A DNA stretch of 64,000 bases, taken from NCBI RefSeq assembly GCF_036226445.1, contig NZ_CP108474.1:8060001-8124000 (forward strand). The letters run 5' to 3'. The notes beneath the pieces were generated by a model. It saw only the letters and a program-made list of their open reading frames with translations, made no database searches and was not told where the DNA came from. A program made the translations under genes and the position numbers. The stretch comes from Streptomyces sp. NBC_01255. GTDB taxonomy: Bacteria > Actinomycetota > Actinomycetes > Streptomycetales > Streptomycetaceae. The first letter of the stretch is position 1, and every line of letters begins with the position of its first letter. Positions 18,194 through 26,080 of the stretch are shown here, piece after piece.

Positions 18194-19204
18194 GTGGACA
18201 GCTGTTGCACCCCGGGCCGCACGGCCGCTCGCGAGAACACGACGCTGCTGCCGGTGCCGTCCGTACCGGCCCCGCTTGCCGCGTCGCCGGGGAGGCGGCC
18301 GGAGGGGCAGGAAGAACCAGAGTTCGTGGAGCTTCCCGGCGGAGAGTTCCTGATGGGCGACGGATTCGGTGAGGGCTACCCGTCGGACGGGGAACAGCCC
18401 GTGCACCGGGTGGAACTCACCCCCTTCGTCATCGCCACCACTGCGGTCACCAACGCCCAGTTCGCCGCCTTCGCCGCCGCGACCGGCCACCGCACGGACG
18501 CCGAGCGCTACGGCTCGTCCGCCGTCTTCCACCTCGCACTGCGCGCCCGCGCCCGGGACGTCAGAGGGCAAGCTCCCCGTACCCCCTGGTGGCTCGACGT
18601 CGCCGGCGCCGACTGGGCACACCCCGCCGGCTCCCTCTCCCACTGGGAGGAGACCCCCGACCACCCCGTCGTGCACGTCTCCTGGGACGACGCCGTCGCC
18701 TACTGCCACTGGGCCGGCGCCCGCCTGCCCACCGAGGCCGAATGGGAGTACGCGGCCAGGGGCGGTCACCGCGGACGCCGCTACCCCTGGGGCGACACCC
18801 TCACCCCCGACGGCGAGGACCGGTGCAACATCTGGCACGGCACCTTCCCCACCCACAACACCCTGAGCGACGGCCACCTCACCACCGCGCCCGTACGCTC
18901 CTACCCGCCCAACGACCACGGCCTGTACGAGACCTCCGGCAACGTCTGGGAATGGTGCGCCGACTGGTTCTCCCCGGCGTACTACCGCCGCTCGCCCCGG
19001 CACAACCCACTCGGCCCGCGCACCGGCACCGCCCGCGTCACCCGCGGCGGCTCCTACCTCTGCCACGACAGCTACTGCAACCGCTACCGGCTCGCCGCCC
19101 GCTCCGCCAACACCCCCGAATCCTCGGCCGGCAACTGCGGCTTCCGGATCGCCCGCGACCTCGCTGAGGACAAGCGGCCCGGCCCGGCGGATGGACTACG
19201 GTGA
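18194..19204 (+). CDS. Formylglycine-generating enzyme (FGE)
   Basis: 336 residues from GTG 18194 (GAGGAG upstream). FGE oxidises the active-site Cys of type I sulfatases to C-alpha-formylglycine, using O2 and a copper cofactor. The domain starts at about residue 45 (FVELPGGEFLMGD) and carries the family blocks TTAVTNAQFAAF, HVSWDDAVAYCHWAGARLPT, EAEWEYAARGG and SGNVWEWCADWFS. The copper-binding pair lies in SYLCHDSYCNRYRLAARS (Cys290 and Cys295). It corresponds to the well-studied FGE of S. coelicolor in layout. Being divergent from two Cys-type sulfatases, it is almost certainly their maturase. A 62-bp gap separates it from the PadR gene. Confidence 0.93.
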   Translation: MDSCCTPGRTAARENTTLLPVPSVPAPLAASPGRRPEGQEEPEFVELPGGEFLMGDGFGEGYPSDGEQPVHRVELTPFVIATTAVTNAQFAAFAAATGHRTDAERYGSSAVFHLALRARARDVRGQAPRTPWWLDVAGADWAHPAGSLSHWEETPDHPVVHVSWDDAVAYCHWAGARLPTEAEWEYAARGGHRGRRYPWGDTLTPDGEDRCNIWHGTFPTHNTLSDGHLTTAPVRSYPPNDHGLYETSGNVWEWCADWFSPAYYRRSPRHNPLGPRTGTARVTRGGSYLCHDSYCNRYRLAARSANTPESSAGNCGFRIARDLAEDKRPGPADGLR

Positions 19205-19265
19205 GCCGCCCCCCAGCCGGCCCCTGAAACAATCCGTACCAACCCCGCTCTGTTGAGGACCCGCC

Positions 19266-19895
19266 ATGCGTCTGGAACACGTCATTCTCGGCCTGCTGGC
19301 CCTGCGTCCGCTGTCGGGCTACGACATGCGCAAGTGGATGGACGGCCCGGGCAAGTACATCGGCTACGGCGTGCAGCTGCCCCAGATCTACCGTGTCCTG
19401 CCCCGTCTCGTCGCCAACGGCTGGGCGGAGTTCGAGGTCGATCCCCGCGACGGCAAACCTGACGCCAAGGTCTACCGGCTCACCGACGCCGGCCGCGACG
19501 AGCTCCTGGCCTGGGCCCGCTCTCCGTACGAACCCTCCCCACGTCCCATGGACCCCGACTTCAAGCTTCGGTTCCTCTTCGCCGGACAGCTCGGCCCCGA
19601 GGTCACCGTCCACATTCTCCGCACCGAGCTCGACTACCGACTCGCCCAACTCCGCGAACCCGGCTGGATGGACTTCACCACCGTCGCACTGGACCCGGTC
19701 CCGGAGATCGACCTGGCATGGGCGCGCACCATCCAGCTCTCGGCCCACGAGTTCGGCTACAGCAACACCGCCGCGTACATCGCCTGGCTTCAGCTCACCC
19801 TCGCCAAAGCGGAGGTCGGGGCAGGTCAGGCACTCAGTAACACCCCTTATGGGAGCCTTCCACAGGCGCCATCGCACTCGTCATCGTCCCCTTGA
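19266..19895 (+). CDS. PadR-family transcriptional regulator
   Basis: 209 residues. The N-terminal winged helix (MRLEHVILGLLALRPLSGYD, then QIYRVLPRLVANGWAEFEVD and YRLTDAGRDELLAW) is classic PadR, followed by the C-terminal dimerisation helices of the Vir subgroup (DFKLRFLFAGQLGP..). It is likely co-transcribed with FGE, so it is the local candidate regulator of the sulfatase/FGE locus and of the inverted motif at 17971/18136. The last 15 residues are low complexity. Confidence 0.85.
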   Translation: MRLEHVILGLLALRPLSGYDMRKWMDGPGKYIGYGVQLPQIYRVLPRLVANGWAEFEVDPRDGKPDAKVYRLTDAGRDELLAWARSPYEPSPRPMDPDFKLRFLFAGQLGPEVTVHILRTELDYRLAQLREPGWMDFTTVALDPVPEIDLAWARTIQLSAHEFGYSNTAAYIAWLQLTLAKAEVGAGQALSNTPYGSLPQAPSHSSSSP

Positions 19896-20048
19896 ACCGC
19901 GAGCAGGGGCCTCGGGCACCCGGTCGCGCGAGCGACGATCGGAGGGAACCAGCCTGTCCCGGAGGCGGAATGGCGTGCACGTACCGCCGTGGTAGGCGAT
20001 GCGGACCCCAGCGACTGGTGCGACGCTGGGAGCCATGGCGGAGGCGCC

Positions 20049-20440
20049 ATGGTCTCCGTACGGGTGCTCTATGCGTCCCAGCGTCACTCCGCGCAGGAGA
20101 TCGCTGACCGGGGCGTGATCGCATGGGTGATCAGCCGACGTGGGTGTTCAGCGTCGGTATGACCGCCGCGTTGCCCTTGCCCGTTGCGCCTGCTTGCCGA
20201 ATGTGTTGTACAGCCTCGCATGGCTGCTCTCGTCGATGTCATCCGTCCGCGGGAGCATCGGCGCTTCTCCGGCGTGAACACCTCGACCGCAAGGGTTCCT
20301 TGTTGTTTCGGTTGCTCGGTTGCATTTACGGGGACCACTGGGATCGGGCGGCGATCGACGCCTGGGCGGACGACATCGCTCGGGGGCTCGATGTGCTTCG
20401 GAGCGGGACAGCCGGTGGTGATGGGGAGGCGAGAGCATGA
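20049..20440 (+). pseudogene. Degenerate flavodoxin-domain protein (HemG-like)
   Basis: Pieces of one protein are spread over three frames. They are SVRVLYASQRHSAQEIADR from about 20052, PTWVFSVGMTAALP near 20135, VIRPREHRRFSGV near 20240, and LDRKGSLLFRLLGCIYGDHW then DRAAIDAWADDIARGL near 20285-20390. In order these match the flavodoxin-domain proteins related to protoporphyrinogen oxidase HemG (FMN-loop start, W-L-F-SxG strand, YGDHRDW..IDAWA tail). A block after the first 20 residues is missing and at least two frameshifts are present. A full-length relative lies at 52312. Confidence 0.65.
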
Positions 20441-20485
20441 CGAGGTGGCTGGTCCCCCGGGAGCCAACCTCGAAGGAGCCGCTGG

Positions 20486-23422
20486 TCATTCGGTGACGCG
20501 GACCGCGAGCGCCGGGCGGATGGCGGCCGCGCGGCGCGCCGGCCCGATCGTGGCCAGGAGGGACGCGGCGAAGGCGGCTGCGGCCAGGCCGCAGATGCTG
20601 GTCCATTCGACCGGGAAGCCTCCTTCGAGGCCCTCGAACGCGGCGCTGTTGGCGTACATCAGCCAGGTGGTGAGCACGCCCAGGAGGGAGCCGAGCACGA
20701 TTCCTTCCACGGCGATGAAGGAGCTCTCCCAGAGGAAGGACCGCTGGACCGTTCGTGCCCGGAAGCCGAGGGCCCGCAGGATGCCGATGGTGCGTCGGCG
20801 TTCACGTACGGATCGGACCATGACGACGCCGAGGCCGGTGATGCCCACGCCGAGGCCGAGGGCGAGAAAGCCCTGCATGAGGCGGAAGAAGGCGGTGCTG
20901 GAGTCGAACTGTTGGCGGATGTCCGACTCTATGGGTGTGGCGACCAGGCTGGACGAGAGCTGCTCGCCCTGCAGTCGGGTCGCCAGGGCGTCGGGGGAGA
21001 TGCCTGGGGCGGTTCTGACCAATGCGGAGGCGTTCTGGGCCTGGGCGCCGAAGAGCTCGCGCGTCGCCTGCTCGCTCGACACCACGGGGTAGGTGGTCGA
21101 ACTGGCGCCGGTGCCCGGGTAGAAGACCAACCCGTTGCTGAGCACGCCGGCGATGACCTTCTGTTCGCTGCGGCCCGTCCGGGGGTCGGTCAGGGTGAGG
21201 GTGTCCCCGGGGTCGTAGTAGTCGCCGGCCGGGCCGCCGGTGCTGCCGAAGAAGGCGTCGAGCACGACGTAGCGGGGGTCGGAGGCGAGGGCCTGCCATA
21301 CGGCGGCGTCGTTGTTCAGGCCGGGCAGCCGCTCCCGGAACGTGATGCCGGTGATGGCCTCGTTGGGCACTCCGACGACGGCGGCGTCGAGCGGTTGGGG
21401 GCTGCGGTGTCCCGGATCGGTGGCCCGCCCTGTGGCGTTGAGCAGCGGTGTCACGGCGGCGATCCCGGCGGCCGACGGGCCGCCGCGGAGATCGGAGACG
21501 AGTCGGTCGCCAGCGACCTGCGGGTTGTAGTCCAGTCGCAGGGAGTATCCGGCGGTGGCATCGGCGACGACTCCGTCGACTCCGGCGCGCAGGATGCCCG
21601 AGATCTCCGTCAGGAGGACGAGGACGAACACGATCAGCGTGTACATCACCAGCGTCGCGCCGGTCCTGAACCGCTTGGCCAGCGGGTACGCGACGGCGAG
21701 CCGCGCCGCCAGGCCGCCCTCCGTCGGGCGCTGGAGGAGTCGCCGTACGGGGCGTAGCAGGGTCTTCTGGTTGTCGCTGACGAGCACCACGGCGGAGAAG
21801 GCGGCCAGGGCGCCCTGGATGACGTATACGGACATCGAGGGGGTGTCGAAGATCCGGGGGCGTATGACGGGTGCCAAGAGCGTCCAGGCGAGGACGGTTC
21901 CCGCGACCAGGGTGGTGATCGTGTGACGGGGGAGGACACGCAGCAGTGCCGGGGTGGCGAAGGCGAGGGCGAGCGCCGGCATGAGGTACGTCGCGTCGGG
22001 CTGGCTGCGTGCCACGGCCGGGACGGCTGCGAACGCGCACAGGACGGCCAGGGTGCTGGAGACCGCCAGCAGACGGCGTCGCGGTCCCTGCCCGGGCGTC
22101 GTCGGGAGGTCGCGGATCGCGGCGATGATGTTGAACCTGCTGATGCGCACGCTGGTGGCCAGGATGGCGGCAAAGGCGATCAGCAGGCCCATGGCCAGTC
22201 CGTTGAGGACGCTGGTAGGGGTGATGGCGAACGCGATGCGGATGCTGCTGCCGCCGACCGACCAGCCCTGGAAGATCTGCGCCGCCACGACGGCGACGCC
22301 CCAGCCGACCGCGACCCCGATGGCCACGCCTGGCAGCGCGGACAGCAACGCGTAGGTGGCACCTTCGAGCGTGAAGGACCCGACGAGCCGCGAGCGCTTC
22401 ATCCCCACGGCCCGCACCATGCCCATCTGGGACTTCCGCTCCTCGCCGAGCATCACGAAGATGTTCACCAGGAGCAGTGCGCCGGCGATGATGCTGAAGC
22501 TGCCGATCATGAGGAACAGGGCTCCGAGGGAGTCCCCGGCCTGCTTGGCGTCCCGCAGGACCGTCTGCTTGGGTGTCTCGATCGCCGTCTGGCCGGCGAG
22601 CGGGCCCAGCGCCTGCCGGATGTCGGCTGTCACCTTGCCGGTCAGGGCTTCGCCGCTTTCGACGCCGCCTCGGTTGGAGACGAAGGTGACCGAGCGCGGT
22701 TCCTCACCGGCGGCCCGGGCAGCGGATTCCAGGGCCCCCGGTGCCAGGAACACGTCGCGGTTCAGCCTGCCTCCGAGGCCCACACCGGCCAGACCCTCTT
22801 CCGGCACCACACGCTCGACCCGGTACGTCCCCGGAACTCCGAACAGGTACAGCGTGACCGGATCGCCGGCTCCCACGCTCAGGGAGCGGGCCAGCGGCTC
22901 GTTGACCACGACCTGTCCTGGCTTCGGATTCGGTCCTTCGAGGCCGGAATCCCCACCCGGTGCGCCGAAGCGCGCCGCCTTGTCGAAGTCCATTTGCCAG
23001 GCCAGGACGCGTGGCTCCGCGGCCGTACGACCGTCGGCACGGGTGACGGCGGATGCCTGGGTGGCCTGGGCGTTCAGCACTCCGTCGATGTCGGGATTCC
23101 CCGCCAGGGAGGCCATCCGTTCCGTCGCGGCGCGCCCGGTCGGGCCGGGGGGCGCGACGACGCGCTCGTCCACCGGTCCCAGGGTCCGGTAGGCCTCCTG
23201 GCGTACGGAGAAGTTCAGGGTGTCGCCGACGACCAGGGCCCCGATGACGATGGCCGTTCCGAGCATCGATCCGCCGATCACCAGCGCTGCCTCCGTGCGC
23301 CGTCGGGCGACCTGCCGGAAGGCCAGCCGCCGTGACACCGGCTGCCGGACGGCGACCAGCACCAAGGCCGCGAGGGCGAGCGCCAGGGCGGTGAGCAGCG
23401 GGATGAGGAGGTTCGGGTACAT
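20486..23422 (-). CDS. ABC transporter permease, FtsX/MacB-like, fused double unit
   Basis: 978 residues from ATG 23422. Two FtsX-type permease domains are present, with transmembrane blocks near residues 5-25, about 310-460 (LFLMIGSFSIIAGALLLVNI, LATSVRISRFNIIAAIRDL) and the C-terminal block (FLALGLGVGITGLGVVMVRS). Large periplasmic-type domains lie between, the first starting near NFSVRQEAYRTLGPVDERVV. Such permeases pair with LolD/MacB ATPases and export lipids or peptides, or remodel the envelope by mechanotransmission. The partner ATPase is 2 bp upstream, so the two form one operon. Confidence 0.87.
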   Translation of the reverse strand: MYPNLLIPLLTALALALAALVLVAVRQPVSRRLAFRQVARRRTEAALVIGGSMLGTAIVIGALVVGDTLNFSVRQEAYRTLGPVDERVVAPPGPTGRAATERMASLAGNPDIDGVLNAQATQASAVTRADGRTAAEPRVLAWQMDFDKAARFGAPGGDSGLEGPNPKPGQVVVNEPLARSLSVGAGDPVTLYLFGVPGTYRVERVVPEEGLAGVGLGGRLNRDVFLAPGALESAARAAGEEPRSVTFVSNRGGVESGEALTGKVTADIRQALGPLAGQTAIETPKQTVLRDAKQAGDSLGALFLMIGSFSIIAGALLLVNIFVMLGEERKSQMGMVRAVGMKRSRLVGSFTLEGATYALLSALPGVAIGVAVGWGVAVVAAQIFQGWSVGGSSIRIAFAITPTSVLNGLAMGLLIAFAAILATSVRISRFNIIAAIRDLPTTPGQGPRRRLLAVSSTLAVLCAFAAVPAVARSQPDATYLMPALALAFATPALLRVLPRHTITTLVAGTVLAWTLLAPVIRPRIFDTPSMSVYVIQGALAAFSAVVLVSDNQKTLLRPVRRLLQRPTEGGLAARLAVAYPLAKRFRTGATLVMYTLIVFVLVLLTEISGILRAGVDGVVADATAGYSLRLDYNPQVAGDRLVSDLRGGPSAAGIAAVTPLLNATGRATDPGHRSPQPLDAAVVGVPNEAITGITFRERLPGLNNDAAVWQALASDPRYVVLDAFFGSTGGPAGDYYDPGDTLTLTDPRTGRSEQKVIAGVLSNGLVFYPGTGASSTTYPVVSSEQATRELFGAQAQNASALVRTAPGISPDALATRLQGEQLSSSLVATPIESDIRQQFDSSTAFFRLMQGFLALGLGVGITGLGVVMVRSVRERRRTIGILRALGFRARTVQRSFLWESSFIAVEGIVLGSLLGVLTTWLMYANSAAFEGLEGGFPVEWTSICGLAAAAFAASLLATIGPARRAAAIRPALAVRVTE

Positions 23423-23424
23423 GG

Positions 23425-24171
23425 TCAGCCCAAGGGTGCGTCGGGGATCGAGGCTCGGGCCGTGACGGTCTGGCGGACGTCGTCGACCAGCTGCCCGTCG
23501 TGCATCCGGATCAGTCGGGGGACGCGCGCGCCGATGGCGCTGTCGTGGGTGACCAGGACGATCGTCTGGCTCTCGTCCTGGTTGAGCTCGCACAGCAGGT
23601 CCATGACCTGATCGGCCATCGCGCTGTCGAGGTTGCCCGTCGGTTCGTCCGCCCACACGATGGCCGGGCGTCCCGCCAGGGCGCGGGCGATGGTCACCCG
23701 CTGTTGTTCACCCCCGGACAACTCGCTCGGCCGGTGCTCGACCCGGTGGCCCAGGTCCACCCGGTCGAGCATGTCCAGCGCCCTGCGACGGGCTTCGCGC
23801 GGCCGGGTGCCCACGAGCAGCAGGGGCAGTTCGACGTTCTCCACCGCGGAGAAGACCGGGATGAGGTTGAACGCCTGGAAGACGAAGCCCATGGTGTGAG
23901 CCCGGTGCTCCGTGCGCGCCGCGTCCGACATCGCGAACAGGTCGTGGCCGTCCACCTCCACCCGGCCGGCGTCGATGTCGTCGAGCCCGGACAGACAGTT
24001 CAGGAGCGTGGTCTTTCCGGAGCCGGACGGTCCCATGACCGCCACCATCTCCCCGTGGCGCACGACGAGATCAAGGTCGAGCAGGGCGGTGACCTCGACA
24101 GAGCCCGTCCGGTAGATCTTGCGTACCCCGGTGGCGACGAGGAGCGCGCGGTCGGCGTTCATGCTTCCCAT
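23425..24171 (-). CDS. ABC transporter ATP-binding protein (MacB/LolD type)
   Basis: 248 residues. Walker [14 protein letters not shown]-loop [20 protein letters not shown], signature [15 protein letters not shown] and Walker [14 protein letters not shown] are all intact, so it is an active ATPase. FQAFNLIP and the short length place it in the MacB/LolD subgroup that drives FtsX-type permeases such as the next gene. The start is ATG 24171 ([12 protein letters not shown] 24162 is an alternative). A palindromic GGGCCGAACGGCCC box lies 50 bp upstream, the first of the series seen across the next 38 kb. Confidence 0.92.
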   Translation of the reverse strand: MGSMNADRALLVATGVRKIYRTGSVEVTALLDLDLVVRHGEMVAVMGPSGSGKTTLLNCLSGLDDIDAGRVEVDGHDLFAMSDAARTEHRAHTMGFVFQAFNLIPVFSAVENVELPLLLVGTRPREARRRALDMLDRVDLGHRVEHRPSELSGGEQQRVTIARALAGRPAIVWADEPTGNLDSAMADQVMDLLCELNQDESQTIVLVTHDSAIGARVPRLIRMHDGQLVDDVRQTVTARASIPDAPLG

Positions 24172-24220
24172 ACCAACCTCCGGAAGGAATCGGCGGCTAC
24201 GGCCACCCAGGCCCGGAAAT

Positions 24221-24234
24221 GGGCCGAACGGCCC
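24221..24234. promoter_or_regulatory. Palindromic box A (GGGCCG-AA-CGGCCC)
   Basis: A complete match to the form GGRCCG-NN-CGGYCC, flanked by A/T (AT before, AAT after). It lies 50-63 bp upstream of the ABC ATPase start. The same box recurs in other promoter gaps up to 62 kb. Confidence 0.6.
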
Positions 24235-24282
24235 AATCCCCGGGTCACCGGGAGGCCCGCATGAGCGGTCTCGCCGCCGTGG

Positions 24283-25497
24283 TCAGGCGTCTGCGGACGC
24301 CCGGGCGCGTCGCCGGACAGCGGTGGCTGCCAAGGTTCCCGCGCCGGTCGCAGTAACGGCGAGGAGGACGAATCCCCACGTGTAGTCGTGCGCGACGCTG
24401 TCGACCGCTCCCATCACGAGGGGTGGGAAGAAGCCGCCGAGACCGCCAGCCGCCCCGACGACTCCCGTCACCGAGCCGACCCGCTCGGCCGGAACCAGAC
24501 GAGCGACGAGAGCGAAGACAGCCCCTGACCCGGCGCCCAGGCCGGCGGCCATGCCGAAGAAGGCCGCCGTTCCCACGGGGACCAGGTCCGCCTCGAACGC
24601 CGCGATCAGGGCGCACACCGCAACGAGCCCGTACGAGACCGCCAGCACGGGTACGGGGTGGATACGGTCCGACAACCAGCCGCCCAGCGGCCGCATGGCC
24701 ACCGCGAGGACGACGAATCCCGCGGTCCTCAGCGCCGCGTCGGAGCGGCCGAGCTCGTAGGCCCTGGTGAGGTAGGTCGGCAGGTAGACGCTGAACGCGA
24801 CGAATCCACCGAATGAGACGGCGTACAGGAATGCCAGCTGCCAGGTGGCCGGTGTACGCATGGCCAGTGCTGTGCGCGAGAACAGTGACCCCGGCACCGT
24901 CGCGCGCCCCGGCCTGTCGCGGAGCAGGAACCAGGCCAACCCGGTGAACACGGCGAGGCAGGCGGCCACGAGATCGAAGGGGAAGGCCCGTCCGACGGCG
25001 TCGGCGAGCTGGACGGTGGTGAACGCCGACAGGGCCGTACCGCCGGTGCCGATCCCGAAGATCCCGAGGGCGACGCCCCGCCGTGCGGGTGGATACCAGG
25101 CGTTGACGAAGGGGACGCCGACGGCGAAGGCTGTTCCGCCGAGCCCGAGGAGGAAGCCGCCTGCGAGTACCTCGGCGAACGAGTCGGCCACGTGACCCAG
25201 GTACAGCACGGGGATGATCGTCAGGGCCGCGACGAGGGGGAAGACCCGGCGTGCTCCCCAGCGGTCCGTCAGCGCCCCTGCCGGGATCCGGCCGAGCGCG
25301 CCGACCACCACGGGCACGGCGACCACCAGTGCCTGCTCGAAGGAACTGAGGCCCAGGTCGTCCCGCAGCCGTGGGCCGAGTGGGCCCAGCAGCGCCCACG
25401 CCCAGAAGCAGAGGGCGAACCCGACGGTGGCGAGGAACAGCATCTGCCACGGTCGCGGCGCATCCACGACGGGTGGGATCCCCGAGTTCCGGACCAT
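24283..25497 (-). CDS. NarK-like nitrate/nitrite MFS transporter
   Basis: 404 residues from ATG 25497 (GGGAGG upstream). Twelve hydrophobic segments; the family-typical opening FLATVGFALCFWAWALLGPL and loop GRIPAGALTDRWGARRVFP, plus the glycine-rich segments (GIFGIGTGGTALSAF and GVVGAAGGLGGFFPP, like the nitrate-signature G-rich helices 5 and 11), place it in the NarK/NNP family. It would exchange nitrate and nitrite in low-oxygen nitrate respiration. No nitrate reductase is in the window. Mycobacterial narK2 belongs to the DosR regulon, which fits the box at 25622 upstream. Confidence 0.8.
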   Translation of the reverse strand: MVRNSGIPPVVDAPRPWQMLFLATVGFALCFWAWALLGPLGPRLRDDLGLSSFEQALVVAVPVVVGALGRIPAGALTDRWGARRVFPLVAALTIIPVLYLGHVADSFAEVLAGGFLLGLGGTAFAVGVPFVNAWYPPARRGVALGIFGIGTGGTALSAFTTVQLADAVGRAFPFDLVAACLAVFTGLAWFLLRDRPGRATVPGSLFSRTALAMRTPATWQLAFLYAVSFGGFVAFSVYLPTYLTRAYELGRSDAALRTAGFVVLAVAMRPLGGWLSDRIHPVPVLAVSYGLVAVCALIAAFEADLVPVGTAAFFGMAAGLGAGSGAVFALVARLVPAERVGSVTGVVGAAGGLGGFFPPLVMGAVDSVAHDYTWGFVLLAVTATGAGTLAATAVRRRARASADA

Positions 25498-25599
25498 GGT
25501 GGCCTCCCGGCGGTGATCCTCATGGGCCGCGTGAGCCCTGCTGTTCCCCACCCTCTGGCCGTCGGGATCCCGGCTACAGGGGCCGTTTGTTCCCTTCCG

Positions 25600-25635
25600 T
25601 GCCCGTCCGGCCCCCTGCCAGGGACCGGACGGGCC
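25600..25635. promoter_or_regulatory. Paired palindromic boxes B upstream of NarK-like and SHOCT genes
   Basis: GGACCG-GA-CGGGCC at 25622-25635 and a weaker TGCCCG-TC-CGGCCC at 25600-25613. The two also form an inverted repeat with each other (GCCCGTCCGG against CCGGACGGGC). The pair lies in the divergent gap between the NarK-like gene (start 25497) and the SHOCT gene (start 25728). Confidence 0.5.
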
Positions 25636-25727
25636 TGTCGGGGCCTCCTGGGGCGGCGCACGGTGGTGGTGGACAGACCGGGAGGCAGGTGCGTCGGTTC
25701 CTGCCGGCCCGGCCGTCGGGAGTGTGA

Positions 25728-25991
25728 GTGGCGATGATGTTCTGGTACGGCGACGGCATGAGCGGATGGGGATGGTTCGCCATGTCGGCCGGGATGGTGC
25801 TGTTCTGGGGCCTTCTCATCACCGTCGCGGTGATGCTCCTCCGCACCCTGGGACGCCCTGCGGAACGGCCGTCGGGGTCTCGGCCCGCGACGTCGGCAGA
25901 GCAGATCCTGGGCGAGCGACTGGCGCGTGGCGAGATCGACGAGGAGGAGTACCGCCGGCGCCTGACCGCCCTGCGCAGCGCGGCACTGTGA
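25728..25991 (+). CDS. Small membrane protein with SHOCT domain
   Basis: 87 residues from GTG 25728 (MAMMFWYGDGMSGWGWFA). One transmembrane helix (about 18-40: SAGMVLFWGLLITVAVMLL) is followed by a C-terminal SHOCT motif, SAEQILGERLARGEIDEEEY ending in the usual RRRLTAL. SHOCT segments are short oligomerisation modules; the function of this class is unknown. It lies upstream of the formate dehydrogenase genes, 90 bp away, and downstream of a palindromic box. Confidence 0.8.
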   Translation: MAMMFWYGDGMSGWGWFAMSAGMVLFWGLLITVAVMLLRTLGRPAERPSGSRPATSAEQILGERLARGEIDEEEYRRRLTALRSAAL

Positions 25992-25996
25992 TCCCC

Positions 25997-26035
25997 GTGA
26001 CCGGCCGGGATGCGCGTGGGGGCGTGGCCGGTCAC
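25997..26035. promoter_or_regulatory. Inverted repeat between SHOCT and formate dehydrogenase genes
   Basis: Perfect 10-bp arms GTGACCGGCC (25997-26006) and GGCCGGTCAC (26026-26035) with 19 bp between. There is no T-run after it. It could be a hairpin that ends the SHOCT transcript or an operator for the downstream genes. Confidence 0.45.
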
Positions 26036-26080
26036 TCTGGGATCATGGCCGGTCGGATACCCAGGGAGCCAGGCGGGCGG

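Noticed and set aside
18025..18240. 71-codon minus-strand ORF in the sulfatase-FGE gap
   Set aside because: No domain, no clear ribosome binding site, overlaps the FGE start and the promoter motif.
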